Shown one piece after another: positions 8,060 through 17,129 of a DNA stretch of 39,883 nt. Origin of the DNA: an uncultured Lentisphaeraceae bacterium (lineage in GTDB: Bacteria; Verrucomicrobiota; Kiritimatiellia; RFP12; DVOR01). The notes beneath the pieces are model-generated. The model did not search any database. It was not told where the DNA came from and saw only the letters and a program-made list of their open reading frames with translations. The stretch's first letter is position 1, and each line of letters begins with the position of its first letter. A program made the position numbers and the translations under genes. Where the stretch lies: assembly GCA_937892925.1 (NCBI GenBank), contig CALBHX010000102.1, positions 1-39,883 of the forward strand, read 5' to 3'.

Positions 8060-9508
8060 TTAAAGGGAATCGCCAAAGTCCTCACGGAACTTGGCCGCCA
8101 GTTTTTCCTGCCAATTTCCGATCGGCTCCAGACGCCCAAAGAAAAACCGTAAAACGGAGGGTTCTTCGACAAAACGCAAACCTCCCACCAACGCACGATT
8201 CTTGTAAAGCCACTCCACGCGGTCAATCGCATATTCCACCTGTGAAAGAGTATAAACCCGACGTGGCATGGCCAGCCGCAATAATTCAAGTTCAGCGAAA
8301 CGTTCGGATCCATCTTCATTGCGCTGTTCAGAGAGCGTACCACGTTCCATACCGCGTACACCGCCAGCAATATAAAGAGCCGCAGCTAATGCTCCGGCAG
8401 GATACTGTTCATGTGGAAGATGCGCAAGAAACTCCGAAGCATTAATATGGCAGCCCAACCCCCCGGCTGGCAATACTACCGGCACGCCCCGGCGATGCAA
8501 TTCATTTGCCATATATTCAATGAACTGCGGCCCCTGTGAAATAACATCCTCATCCATCGACTCATCAAGACCAACAACAATCGCCTCCATCTCTCGAACA
8601 GACATACCACCATAAGTAAGAAAACCCTCATAGAGAGGAATAAACTCTTTCATTCGAAGTTCATCTTCACGATGTCGAAGTGAAATGCCGCCTCCTCGAG
8701 CAAAACCCAGCTTTCGCGCCGAAAAATAAATGATATCCATCAACGATGCGATCTCTGTCGTAATCTCACGAATTGTCATGTTTTTACACGCGGCCTCGCG
8801 CGACTTAATGAACCAAAGATTATCCTGTAACAGCGATGCATCCAAAATAAGGCGAACTCCGTACTTCTTACAAACAGCCGACACCTCGCGCATGTTTTGC
8901 AGTGAAAGCGGCTGACCACCAACCAAATTGGTTCCCGCCTCAATGCGCACAAACGGAATCTTCTCTACCCCAACTTCCTGAATCAATGTTTCCAACCGCG
9001 GGATATCGAAATTCCCCTTAAAGGGGCAGTCATTGACTGGTTCCAGTCCCTCCTTGATAATCAACTCCTCCACGCGGCCACCCAAGCGCGTAATATGTGC
9101 CTTCGTTGTGGTGAAGTGGAAGTTCATCGGAATAACATCCCCCGGCTTTACGAATGCCGTAGCCAAAATATTCTCTGCTGCACGCCCCTGGTGCACGGGA
9201 AGAAAATACTCAAACCCAAAAATCTCCTGAACTTTAGCCACCATCCGATTGTACGTTTCCGACCCAGCATAGGCGTCATCTGCCCGAAGCATCGCGGATT
9301 GCTGTAGATCACTCATCGCATTCACACCCGAATCCGTAAGCATATCCATAAACACATCACGATTCTGTAGTAAGAAGGTGTTATTTCCAGCAGCATTCAT
9401 CAGGCGGCACCGCTCTTCAACCGGTGGCAGAAAGAGTTTCTGAACAATGCGAACCTTGTGCATTTCAAGTGGGAGAGTCTTGCCGCTAAAGAACTTTACG
9501 TGAGCCAT
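8060..9508 (-). CDS. tpl: Tyrosine phenol-lyase-type PLP beta-eliminating lyase
   Basis: The protein is about 482 residues and belongs to the tryptophanase / tyrosine phenol-lyase family of cytosolic PLP enzymes, which split the side chain from an aromatic amino acid to leave pyruvate and ammonia. The PLP lysine is in FSARKLGFARGGG (K266, numbered from 9508), followed by LYEGFLTYGG. In place of the tryptophanase residue (Ile or Val) at the substrate pocket it has Arg in GGVRGMERGT (R389), which aligns with Arg381 of Citrobacter tyrosine phenol-lyase. I therefore favour tyrosine phenol-lyase over tryptophanase. A promoter at 9542-9570 lies inside the longer open frame, so translation must start at ATG 9508 (AAGGA upstream), not 9631. 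A terminator follows at 7986-8014. Confidence 0.85.
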   Translation of the reverse strand: MAHVKFFSGKTLPLEMHKVRIVQKLFLPPVEERCRLMNAAGNNTFLLQNRDVFMDMLTDSGVNAMSDLQQSAMLRADDAYAGSETYNRMVAKVQEIFGFEYFLPVHQGRAAENILATAFVKPGDVIPMNFHFTTTKAHITRLGGRVEELIIKEGLEPVNDCPFKGNFDIPRLETLIQEVGVEKIPFVRIEAGTNLVGGQPLSLQNMREVSAVCKKYGVRLILDASLLQDNLWFIKSREAACKNMTIREITTEIASLMDIIYFSARKLGFARGGGISLRHREDELRMKEFIPLYEGFLTYGGMSVREMEAIVVGLDESMDEDVISQGPQFIEYMANELHRRGVPVVLPAGGLGCHINASEFLAHLPHEQYPAGALAAALYIAGGVRGMERGTLSEQRNEDGSERFAELELLRLAMPRRVYTLSQVEYAIDRVEWLYKNRALVGGLRFVEEPSVLRFFFGRLEPIGNWQEKLAAKFREDFGDSL

Positions 9509-9541
9509 AAAAGGTTTCCTTCTCAATTTTCGATGATAGAA

Positions 9542-9570
9542 AGCATACCTTTTTTCTTGGAAGAACGCAA
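9542..9570 (-). promoter_or_regulatory. Promoter of the tyrosine phenol-lyase-type gene
   Basis: On the minus strand TTGCGT (9565-9570), a 17-base spacer and TATGCT (9542-9547) form a fair sigma-70 promoter. Its expected start near 9535 leaves a leader of about 27 bases before the ATG at 9508, with AAGGA in it. Confidence 0.5.
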
Positions 9571-9881
9571 CCACGCGCACAGAATATTTGCACCCGTTTG
9601 TCTCGTTATCATCGGCCTTAAATCTAGTCATTCATTTCTCCAGTAAACACACTCCGTTTCCCACACACACGAACAACTCGCCACAGCACAAAATAACCCC
9701 GCCCCCTTGATGTTTTCCAGCAGGCATCTATTTCACGCCTGAAATACCAACACCCTTTACAACAATATCTGGTCAAATCCGCATCAGTCTAGCGGCTAAC
9801 CTTACTAAAGGCTCAAACGCAAAAAAGAGACGCATCGACAAACACAACCAAAAACGCAAGCCTTACAAAGAACTCGTTCGT
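9571..9881. other. Spacer with no gene seen
   Basis: This stretch lies between the promoter of the lyase gene and the stop of the flippase-like gene. I see no credible reading frame, RNA gene or strong hairpin, and no clear intrinsic terminator for the upstream operon. Confidence 0.45.
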
Positions 9882-11177
9882 TCATTTCAACAACCCAGTA
9901 ACCCGTGACCGCCAAATAATTTCCACTCCGACACACAAACATTGAATACTTGCGGCAGCAAACGAAAACCACAACACTCGCGACAGCGTGGGGTTCGACA
10001 TCAATAACAACCCTACAGCCAATCCACCCGCAACCGGCACTGCATAACACAACCAAGAAAAATCATCCCGTGCCATAGCATGGGAAAAATACGTGGCAGC
10101 AGCAACTTGAAGTGTGGTGATTACGGTCAAAAATGCCACTTGCGAAGTAAACGACTGATAAATCGTATACGCCGGGAAATAGGCAAACAATAACGGCAAA
10201 CTCACTTGTAGCACAACTGCCAGCAGACCTCCCATAAGAACAATCGCCAAAAGCACACTGTTTCTTAGTGCAGCCGAAGAACGCCCCTGCAACCTGGCTT
10301 CCACAGCGTAAGGGAACAATACCGTAGCCAATGTTGTACCACAATAAGTTGCCATATCCGCAAAACGAGAAATCATATAATACCCGGCCGAAACATTCTC
10401 GGGTAAACGATTTCGGATCACAAAAGCCAAGACGGTTCCCTGTACTGCAGCTGTCAACACTCCAAGTGCCACGCCTAAGGTATATCGCCTCATCCCACTA
10501 CAATCCGCCCGCCAGGCGCCCCATGACACCCAGGCAGATCCCCGCCAAAACGACCATAACCCCAAACACGCCACACCTGCCGTCACAGCCAAAGCGCCCA
10601 CTTGTCCAATAAAATACCCAGAAAGGCCGACTATCGGCAGCAACACCCCCAACGTCACCAAGCGAATAGGTGCCGCCAACAGAACCCCCAACGCCAAAGC
10701 AGCAAAACGTTTCGCCGCCTGCAACGCCGCCGACAACATCGGAACAAATGCAGCCAACAATGCACATCCGGCGGCCCAATATCCGGCAGACGAGAGTGGA
10801 ATACGCAAGTAGACACACAAAACCGGCATCACCCACACCAAGAAACCCCACACCAACACAAAAACAAACGCGGAAATAAGAATCACGTCACGCAACAACG
10901 CACACGCGAGATCTCCTTTTCCTGTCGTCACATAAACACAAAATTGGCGCGTAAAAACCGTTGCCAACACACTCGTTGGCAATGCAAGTACCGCGCCCAC
11001 CTGCATCAACGGCAGAACAGCCCCCAGAGTCTCCTCAGGCAAATTTCGCGGCACCACCCATAAACCCGTTACTGCGTTTATTCCATCGGCCAAACGCATA
11101 GCCACAAAAAGCATTACCGCCGACCCCCAAAAGGTTCGCCTCTCCGACTTACATGTTGCAGTATCAGAACCTTTCAC
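9882..11177 (-). CDS. Polysaccharide flippase-like (MOP/Wzx-like) membrane protein
   Basis: The protein is about 431 residues with roughly 12 predicted hydrophobic segments from residue 15 to the C-terminus and few charged residues between them. The pattern resembles lipid-linked oligosaccharide flippases (Wzx/MurJ-like, MOP superfamily), but I see no diagnostic short motif. An early VPRNLPEETLG loop after the first helix fits such proteins. The position directly after murF could suggest lipid II transport, but surface-polysaccharide export is equally possible. The start is GTG 11177, with GAAGG about 10 bases upstream and 13 bases after the murF stop. The longer frame from TTG 11225 would overlap murF by 35 bases. 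It is the last gene of the surA-rsmA-nudC-murF unit. Confidence 0.65.
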   Translation of the reverse strand: MKGSDTATCKSERRTFWGSAVMLFVAMRLADGINAVTGLWVVPRNLPEETLGAVLPLMQVGAVLALPTSVLATVFTRQFCVYVTTGKGDLACALLRDVILISAFVFVLVWGFLVWVMPVLCVYLRIPLSSAGYWAAGCALLAAFVPMLSAALQAAKRFAALALGVLLAAPIRLVTLGVLLPIVGLSGYFIGQVGALAVTAGVACLGLWSFWRGSAWVSWGAWRADCSGMRRYTLGVALGVLTAAVQGTVLAFVIRNRLPENVSAGYYMISRFADMATYCGTTLATVLFPYAVEARLQGRSSAALRNSVLLAIVLMGGLLAVVLQVSLPLLFAYFPAYTIYQSFTSQVAFLTVITTLQVAAATYFSHAMARDDFSWLCYAVPVAGGLAVGLLLMSNPTLSRVLWFSFAAASIQCLCVGVEIIWRSRVTGLLK

Positions 11178-11190
11178 CTCTCTGCGGCCT

Positions 11191-12594
11191 TCAAACCTGA
11201 CGCATCGCCCGAACCAAGGTTTCAAAATGCATTCCGCGAGAGGCCTTCAGAAGCACCACATCCCCAGGATAAATCCATTGGGCAACAGTCCTCTCTGCCG
11301 CTTCCGTAGTCGGGAAAAGAATGGTGCGGCTCCGTGGAAATCCAGCAGCAACCGCACCCGCCACCAAGGATGCAGCTCCAGAACCTATCCCCACCAACAA
11401 CCGCCACGGCCCATTCCCAACAGTTTCGCCAACCTGTCGATGCAATGCGGATGATGCTTCTCCCAACTCCAACATGTCCCCCACGCATACCACCTTTGTC
11501 CCAGGAGATACCATCTCCGCAAATGTAATTAATGCCGCCTTCATTGAGAGTGGATTGGCATTATAAGCGTCATTAATAACCTGAAGATGATCCAACGAAA
11601 CACGTTCCCACCGCATAGGCGGAGACTTAAACGCAGCAAGTCCAGTCAAAATCTGAGCAGGCGAAAGTCCGCATTCGCGCGCCAAAGCATAAGCTGTCAA
11701 AACATTAGACGCATTATGCAGGCCGTTCAATCCAGTTACCAGTGTTACCGGTTCGTCCACCTCATGAAACACCTGAATAGAATCATCGCTCAACCGTTTC
11801 CCAACGTAATCCGCCGAACTCCCATGCAATGAACACGTGACCACACGACAACGACACGAGGCACGCAATACTGCGGCCTCGTGAATCTCCGGTGCCAACA
11901 CTACCACCCCCTTCTGTGGTACGGCACGCAAGAGTTTTCCTTTCTCCTCCGCAATAGCTCGCTCACTCCCAAAGAATGCAATATGCGCCGGCCCAATACT
12001 CGAAAGCGCCGCCATATCTGGCAAAAGCGCGTCTGCCAACGGATCCATGTCACCTGGATGGCTAATGCCAGCCTCTATTACGGCATACCGAGCCGTTTTG
12101 GGGACAGCTAAAATCGAAAGCGGAAGTCCCACTGCATTGTTTAAATTTCCCTGCGTAGCCGCCGTTTCTCCCCCTCCGGACAGCATCGCGGCCAACAATT
12201 CCTTAAATGTGGTCTTCCCCGCACTTCCGGTGATGCCAATCCACGTTGCCGGAACCATATTCCGATAACCACGAGCTATATCAAGCAACGCTTTCGCTGG
12301 ATCATCCACTCGCAATAACGGCATCCTGGCTAATGCCTCCGGCACAGCCCAATCCTTCGCCACAACAACTGCCGATGCGCCCCGCTTAAACGCTGAAGCC
12401 ACAAATGCATGGCCATCTAATCGAGCTCCACGAAGCGCCACATAAACCATCCCAGGAACCACACTTCGACTGTCCTGCGTTACACCAGAACATGCCTCCG
12501 TCGGGGGAACCTGCCAGCTTCCCCCCGTCCAACAAGTTAAAGTTTCCGCCGTCAAACCTCTTGAATCATCTCTCAAGCTCATCCCTACCCTCAT
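11191..12594 (-). CDS. murF: UDP-N-acetylmuramoyl-tripeptide--D-alanyl-D-alanine ligase
   Basis: MurF adds D-Ala-D-Ala to the UDP-MurNAc-tripeptide in the cytoplasm, the last soluble step of peptidoglycan precursor synthesis. The 467-residue length is normal. An N-terminal Mur domain contains VTQDSRSVVPGMVYVAL, where the DSR motif contacts the UMP moiety. The central ATP-binding domain has the P-loop GITGSAGKTT (residues 120-129) and GNLNNAVGLPLS. The C-terminal domain begins near the NDAYNANPLSM motif typical of MurF. Its ATG overlaps the stop of nudC (ATGA), so the two are translationally coupled. Other mur genes except murG are not in this window. Confidence 0.95.
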   Translation of the reverse strand: MRVGMSLRDDSRGLTAETLTCWTGGSWQVPPTEACSGVTQDSRSVVPGMVYVALRGARLDGHAFVASAFKRGASAVVVAKDWAVPEALARMPLLRVDDPAKALLDIARGYRNMVPATWIGITGSAGKTTFKELLAAMLSGGGETAATQGNLNNAVGLPLSILAVPKTARYAVIEAGISHPGDMDPLADALLPDMAALSSIGPAHIAFFGSERAIAEEKGKLLRAVPQKGVVVLAPEIHEAAVLRASCRCRVVTCSLHGSSADYVGKRLSDDSIQVFHEVDEPVTLVTGLNGLHNASNVLTAYALARECGLSPAQILTGLAAFKSPPMRWERVSLDHLQVINDAYNANPLSMKAALITFAEMVSPGTKVVCVGDMLELGEASSALHRQVGETVGNGPWRLLVGIGSGAASLVAGAVAAGFPRSRTILFPTTEAAERTVAQWIYPGDVVLLKASRGMHFETLVRAMRQV

Positions 12595-13367
12595 TTAGTC
12601 CCCAGCCAACCAACTCGAAACGCTTCTATCATCGTTGCTGTCAAGGACAACGTTCCCACTGCATCAGGAGGTGGAGGCAACGCGTCAGGCCGTGTCCAAA
12701 CCGCATCAGCCAATTCCCCATCGTTCAATGACACCTCTTGAGACGTTACCTCTGCAAAAAAACCCATCAACACCGAACCACTAAGCCCCCAAGGCTGCGA
12801 AGCGAAATATCGAAAATCCCCCGTAATCTGGAGCCCCGTTTCCTCCAACGCCTCACGCCGGCAGGTATCCTCCAATGTCTCACCCACCTCACAATAACCA
12901 GCCACCAACGCCGGACCACGATATGGACGATTCGCGTAATGTGTGATCAGAAGACGTCCCTCGTGCACCAAACCAAGAATCACTGCCGGCGCAATAACAG
13001 GATATTGCTCACACCCACAAACCGAACAAACCAAACGCGCTCCACAACGCACATTCAACCCACCACAACGCCCACAATAACGGTGATTCAATACCCATTG
13101 AGCCAAGTGCAGTGCCGTAAATGCTCCAAACCGTAAAGCATCTTCCGGTAAACAACGTAATTGCTGTGAACTTCCAAACGACGAAGCGCCGGCTGCCCCT
13201 AGAAAAATTGTCTGTGCCCCAACACGCACCAATGGCATAACCGTCACCATATGCTCACGCCATGGTTCAAATGCAACCGCACCACCTCGGCATGATAACA
13301 CCCAATCACCTCGAATCGGGATTCCATCCGGGAAACATGTCAGCCTATCCGGCACATCCTGAATCAC
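12591..13367 (-). CDS. nudC: NADH pyrophosphatase / NAD-cap hydrolase family (NudC-like Nudix)
   Basis: This is a 258-residue Nudix hydrolase of the NudC type, which cleaves NAD(H) or removes NAD caps from RNA. A four-cysteine zinc ribbon (C98, C101, C114, C117) precedes a perfect Nudix box GYCEVGE...RREALEETGL (about residues 157-180). NudC proteins carry SQPWPFPxS after the box; here it reads SQPWGLSGS (190-198). SQPW is kept and the PFP core is lost, so substrate preference may differ. I chose GTG 13367, which overlaps the rsmA stop (GTGA) with GGAAGGA upstream and gives the usual family length. The longer frame to 13409 would overlap rsmA by 46 bases. Confidence 0.85.
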   Translation of the reverse strand: MIQDVPDRLTCFPDGIPIRGDWVLSCRGGAVAFEPWREHMVTVMPLVRVGAQTIFLGAAGASSFGSSQQLRCLPEDALRFGAFTALHLAQWVLNHRYCGRCGGLNVRCGARLVCSVCGCEQYPVIAPAVILGLVHEGRLLITHYANRPYRGPALVAGYCEVGETLEDTCRREALEETGLQITGDFRYFASQPWGLSGSVLMGFFAEVTSQEVSLNDGELADAVWTRPDALPPPPDAVGTLSLTATMIEAFRVGWLGTK

Positions 13368-14224
13368 TCCGAGCGTCCTTCCCACCCAAGACGTGCCAAT
13401 GCCTCCCACTCCGGAAGAGACAGGGTCTCTGCCCGTCGTTGAGGGTCAATACCCGCCTCAATAGGGTCAATACCACAATAAGGTGCCGGAGCTTTACGTA
13501 AAACGGCTCCTAATTGTTTTCGACGCTGCATAAATACCTGCTTGACCAAACCTCGTAAAAATGCCTTTGCTGGCAGCGGTAAGGCAGCATGCGCATGACG
13601 CGTCATAGCCACCACCACACTAGTTACTTCCGGCGGGGGCCAGAAACAAGTCGGTTTTACCTGACGCACCAATGTTACATCATAATCCTGCTGAATCCAC
13701 ACCGCAGCCGTACCCCGAGCAGATGTAGATGGCCGTGCGGCAAACCGCTCGCCGACCTCCTGCTGCACCAACGTAACCAACCGGTTAGGCGCCTCCTCTT
13801 GACAAATCAAGTCCATCAAGATACGGGTTCCGACTGAATAGGGAAGATTGGAGGCGAACGCCACAAATCCTCGTGAAAGCAAAGGCGCCCACTCCACTTC
13901 TAAGGCATCTCCCTCTAGAAGCTCCAGTGTATCCGGGAATTCCAGCACCAACGACTCTCGCAACCATGCTGCTAGAACCGGATCCTTCTCGATCGCCGTC
14001 ACACGAGCACCACGCCGAAGAAGTGCCTCAGTCAACACACCCAGCCCAGGACCTACTTCCAACACGCGATCCCCCGACTGAGCCCCCACAGTATCCGCTA
14101 ACACCTCCAAAATATTACGATCGATCAGAAAATTTTGTCCAAGTGTTTTATTCGGATGAAAGCCATGAGCAATACACCACGCCTTCACTTCGCTAGGTGA
14201 TGTCCGATTCATCCTCCGCCTCAT
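13364..14224 (-). CDS. rsmA: 16S rRNA (adenine1518-N6/adenine1519-N6)-dimethyltransferase
   Basis: RsmA (KsgA) dimethylates two adjacent adenines in the 3' hairpin of 16S rRNA during small-subunit assembly. Visible family marks are NKTLGQNFLID near the start, the SAM-binding VLEVGPGLGVLTEALL, ATAIEKD-like VTAIEKDPVL and the catalytic NLPYSVGTRIL. A C-terminal helical domain contains KQVFMQRRKQLG. The length of about 286 residues is typical. I placed the start at ATG 14224, with AGGAG ten bases upstream inside the end of the preceding gene; ATG 14212 is possible. The surA-like to rsmA order parallels the surA-pdxA-ksgA cluster of enterobacteria, without pdxA. Confidence 0.93.
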   Translation of the reverse strand: MRRRMNRTSPSEVKAWCIAHGFHPNKTLGQNFLIDRNILEVLADTVGAQSGDRVLEVGPGLGVLTEALLRRGARVTAIEKDPVLAAWLRESLVLEFPDTLELLEGDALEVEWAPLLSRGFVAFASNLPYSVGTRILMDLICQEEAPNRLVTLVQQEVGERFAARPSTSARGTAAVWIQQDYDVTLVRQVKPTCFWPPPEVTSVVVAMTRHAHAALPLPAKAFLRGLVKQVFMQRRKQLGAVLRKAPAPYCGIDPIEAGIDPQRRAETLSLPEWEALARLGWEGRSE

Positions 14225-14241
14225 ACCATTACCGCTCCTAA

Positions 14242-15195
14242 TCAAAGCTTGACATTTACCACCTTGATGTAAGCCTGTTTACGTAATCCTTCCAACCAGA
14301 CTTTGTATCGTTCCTGCCCCAACTCATTACGAACAGCAGCCTCAACCGCTGGCCACGCCTCCGTCAGTGTGGGGCGTTTACCCCGCTGTTCCTCCACCTT
14401 TTGCACAATAGAGCGGTATCCGGAAGTCTCCAATATCTCAGAATATTCCCCAGGCTTCAACTTTTTCAATGCTGCCACCACCACCGGCGCAAAGTTTTTT
14501 TCTGGCTCCACAAACCCCCAATCGCCACCCTTTTCTGCCCGACTGTCTGTTGAAAAACGTTTCGCGACAGCAGCAAAATCCTCCCCGCCGCGAAGCGCTG
14601 CCAGTGCCTCTTCCGCAACCGAAGCGCCTTTCTCCGGCGGAATCAGAATGAGCCGAACATGGACACGCCCCGCCTGCGCAAAGTCATCCGCATGCGCAGC
14701 ATAATATGCACGAATCCGCTTTGGAGAGACCGAAGTCTTCTTCCCCACCTGCAGCTGCCGCATAGCTTGAACAATCATATCCTCACGCACCTGCTTTACC
14801 CAGGCATCATACGTCATGTGCTGCCCGCGCAACACCGCCCTAAGCCGCGCTTCATTCCCTTCAAAATCTTCCGCTAGAATCGTCTGAATTCGCTCATTAA
14901 CGGCTTCATTTGGTAATTGCGCACCAGAATCCTCATATGCCTTTAAAATCAACATACGATCCACGATCAAATCGCGCACCACTGGAAATAACTCCCGAAT
15001 TCGCCCAGGTAACGCCTCCCGCCCCACTTTCGATAAATCAAAATTGGCTCGCATTTGCTGCAAGACCGTTTCAATCGTTACCACCTTATCGTTGACATAA
15101 GCCGCCACACCATCATAATGCGAGACTTCTGCAAATGCCATACTCACACACAAGCACCATGCCAACAAAACAGTATGAATTTTCATCCTTTTCAT
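14242..15195 (-). CDS. SurA-like periplasmic chaperone / parvulin peptidyl-prolyl isomerase
   Basis: This is a 317-residue exported protein. A signal peptide (about residues 1-22, ending VSMAFA) is followed by a SurA-type N-terminal helical chaperone region (VAAYVNDKVVTIETVLQQM through about 165). One parvulin (rotamase) domain follows, around residues 178-268 (VHVRLILIPPE, GEDFAAVAKRFSTDSRAEKGGDWGFV). A C-terminal helix follows. Enterobacterial SurA has two parvulin domains; one is common elsewhere. The role is outer-membrane protein folding in the periplasm. Two ATGs three codons apart both lie close to GAGGAAAGG. It is the first gene of the surA-rsmA-nudC-murF-flippase unit. I could not identify a convincing promoter upstream. 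Confidence 0.85.
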   Translation of the reverse strand: MKRMKIHTVLLAWCLCVSMAFAEVSHYDGVAAYVNDKVVTIETVLQQMRANFDLSKVGREALPGRIRELFPVVRDLIVDRMLILKAYEDSGAQLPNEAVNERIQTILAEDFEGNEARLRAVLRGQHMTYDAWVKQVREDMIVQAMRQLQVGKKTSVSPKRIRAYYAAHADDFAQAGRVHVRLILIPPEKGASVAEEALAALRGGEDFAAVAKRFSTDSRAEKGGDWGFVEPEKNFAPVVVAALKKLKPGEYSEILETSGYRSIVQKVEEQRGKRPTLTEAWPAVEAAVRNELGQERYKVWLEGLRKQAYIKVVNVKL

Positions 15196-15566
15196 CCTTT
15201 CCTCTAGAGTACCAAAATCTCCGTCATTTCCTCAATCTATCTCGCTCACATCCAAAACAAACATTCTATCCACCCGACGTAAAAAGACCTATCTGATGTT
15301 ATGACCATTTCGGCCACGCCTTCTTCGGTGCCATCTATTTATTCACAGCAAATGCAATTAAGGTAAGTAAAGTAACGTCTAGATAGTCTGTATGAGGAAT
15401 GACTGTGTGTCTATGTAAAACGAAAAAGAAGACGGGTTACGAAGACGCATAGATGATTACGAAAATGATCCTGTCAACCACCTCAACTAGGGAGTACGGC
15501 CTGTGAAATATCCCCCCACTTCACGCCCCCATTAGCTCCAAAATTCAAGAGAATGAGGTGAAGTCA
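15196..15566. other. Spacer with no gene seen
   Basis: This spacer upstream of the surA-like gene should contain the operon promoter. The only candidate -10 boxes (TAGAAT and TAGATT on the minus strand) lack a matching -35 box. There are no credible reading frames and no strong secondary structure apart from the terminator beyond 15567. Confidence 0.4.
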
Positions 15567-15613
15567 AGATGAAACCGCCCCGGATTCACAACAAACTTGG
15601 GGCGGTTTCATCT
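15567..15613 (-). terminator. Perfect 15-bp hairpin ending the long recN-to-OMF operon
   Basis: GATGAAACCGCCCC (15568-15581) and GGGGCGGTTTCATC (15599-15612) pair perfectly, with one more A-T pair outside and a 17-base loop. It lies 32 bases past the stop of the outer-membrane factor gene. No long T-run follows, so it may also act as an mRNA-stabilising 3' end. Confidence 0.6.
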
Positions 15614-15644
15614 CAGAGTCAGGGCGAGGTGAAAGAATCTCCGG

Positions 15645-17117
15645 CTATGATGCGTCTGCATCTGGCGCCTGTTCTGAGTCAGCCCACCCTCCCCCCAAAG
15701 CTTTATAAAGCGTAATCATGTCAGCAAAAAGATCTGCCCGATGAGAAACAAGCGCTTCTTGTGCCGTAAGTAATGCGCTTTGTTGCGACAAAACATCCTC
15801 AATGTCTTTTTCGCCAAGTTCATATAGTTTATCCGCCACGTCTAATGCTTGACGGCACGCCTGTTCCGTTCGCTGAAGATCCTGTGCTCGAGCCGCTTCA
15901 TGACGATAGGCCGTCCAAGCAGTTTCAGCTTCTTGATAGGCTTTCAAAACAGTATCCCGATAATCTGCCACCGTAGCCAGAAGCGTAGCCTTGGCCGACT
16001 CCACCTGTTTCTGCCAATACCCAAACGCAAAAATATTCCAGCTGAAAGAAGGTCCCAACGAAAGAGTACGCGTGTAAGAACTCCAAGGAGCAAGATCAGG
16101 TGAAGAAAGACCCAAGCTTCCACTCAGCGAAAAAGAGGGATAGAGTGCGGCTTCTGCCACTCCAACAGCCGCAGTTTGCGCATGGATCGCAGCCTCCGCC
16201 ATACGAACATCTGCCCGCCGGCGAAGCAAATCATTTTGGGGAATACGAGGCACATCCGTAGGCAATTCCATGGTATCCAACGCTTCCATCAACCGATCTC
16301 GCGTGGCATAAGGTGTAAGCCCGCACAAGCGATCCAAGAGCAGTTGCGTCTGATTCAAACTTTGATAAAGCACGGGGAGAGAAGCTCGTGTTCGAGAAAC
16401 CTGTGCTTCAGCGGAATATAGATCATATCGCGGAGCGTCACCACTTTCACACCGTTTACGAACCCGCCCAAGGTTTCGTTCCTGCAAAGCCAAATTGGCC
16501 TCTGCAATATCAATTTGAGCGGCATAACGACGAGCATCCACATAGGCAGAAGCAATTTCTGCAGCAAGAGAAACACGAACATCCTGCAACGAATAAGCAA
16601 GTTGTTCCTCCTCCGCTTCAGCACGTTCCTGCGAACGGCGTACCTTACCAAAGAGGTCAAGCTCCCACTGGGCATCCACGGAAGCTCCAATCCGTTTATT
16701 CCACCCTTTAGAGGATTCTTTCCCATCCCAACTTCGACTGAACGTGTAGGCGCCGCTAGAGGTAAACTTAGGCCAGAATTCGGCCTCCGTCTGCTCTCGC
16801 TGCGCACGCGCTGCCCGGAGTCGTTCACGGGCTGCCTCGACCGTAGGAGCCGCAGCTATTCCACGCGCGATCAAATCCGTCAGCACCGAGTCATGAAAAA
16901 TCTGCCACCATTCCGCTAACGTCTCCACCTCCGGCGCTTCTCCGACAAAAATTTCAGTTGCCGTCTGTGGTGCTTCTGGAGGTTGATAATCCGGCCCAAC
17001 CATACACCCGCCTGCCATCAACATCAATAGCACATATCCTACAACCAAAACCCGCACCCCAACTCCCTCCAGAGGTGCCCTACCATCAACTCCTCTATAT
17101 TTTTGCATTCTACGCAT
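15645..17117 (-). CDS. TolC/NodT-type outer membrane efflux lipoprotein
   Basis: The 490-residue protein is an outer-membrane factor of the RND/NodT lipoprotein family, which forms the outer channel of tripartite exporters. A signal peptide with a lipobox (LMAGGC) precedes VGPDYQPPEAP, a typical NodT-family mature N-terminus. Two long OEP repeats with alternating helices follow, with DLIARGIAAAPTVEAARERL, LRRRADVRMAEAAIHA and SLSGSLGLSS. The start is ATG 17117, with GGAGG six bases upstream; the frame extends to GTG 17129. It directly follows the cyclophilin gene. No membrane-fusion protein or inner-membrane pump lies nearby, so the partners must be elsewhere. It is the last gene of the operon. 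Confidence 0.92.
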   Translation of the reverse strand: MRRMQKYRGVDGRAPLEGVGVRVLVVGYVLLMLMAGGCMVGPDYQPPEAPQTATEIFVGEAPEVETLAEWWQIFHDSVLTDLIARGIAAAPTVEAARERLRAARAQREQTEAEFWPKFTSSGAYTFSRSWDGKESSKGWNKRIGASVDAQWELDLFGKVRRSQERAEAEEEQLAYSLQDVRVSLAAEIASAYVDARRYAAQIDIAEANLALQERNLGRVRKRCESGDAPRYDLYSAEAQVSRTRASLPVLYQSLNQTQLLLDRLCGLTPYATRDRLMEALDTMELPTDVPRIPQNDLLRRRADVRMAEAAIHAQTAAVGVAEAALYPSFSLSGSLGLSSPDLAPWSSYTRTLSLGPSFSWNIFAFGYWQKQVESAKATLLATVADYRDTVLKAYQEAETAWTAYRHEAARAQDLQRTEQACRQALDVADKLYELGEKDIEDVLSQQSALLTAQEALVSHRADLFADMITLYKALGGGWADSEQAPDADAS

Positions 17118-17129
17118 TTTCACCTCCAC

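Noticed and set aside
9509..9631. Extra 41-codon N-terminus of the tyrosine phenol-lyase-type ORF
   Set aside because: The best promoter lies inside this stretch, the family length fits the ATG at 9508, and the extra residues resemble no family N-terminus.
10331..12268. Many plus-strand frames opposite the flippase and murF genes
   Set aside because: They are antisense shadows of recognised minus-strand genes, rich in Arg, Pro, His and Gln, without family motifs or ribosome binding sites.
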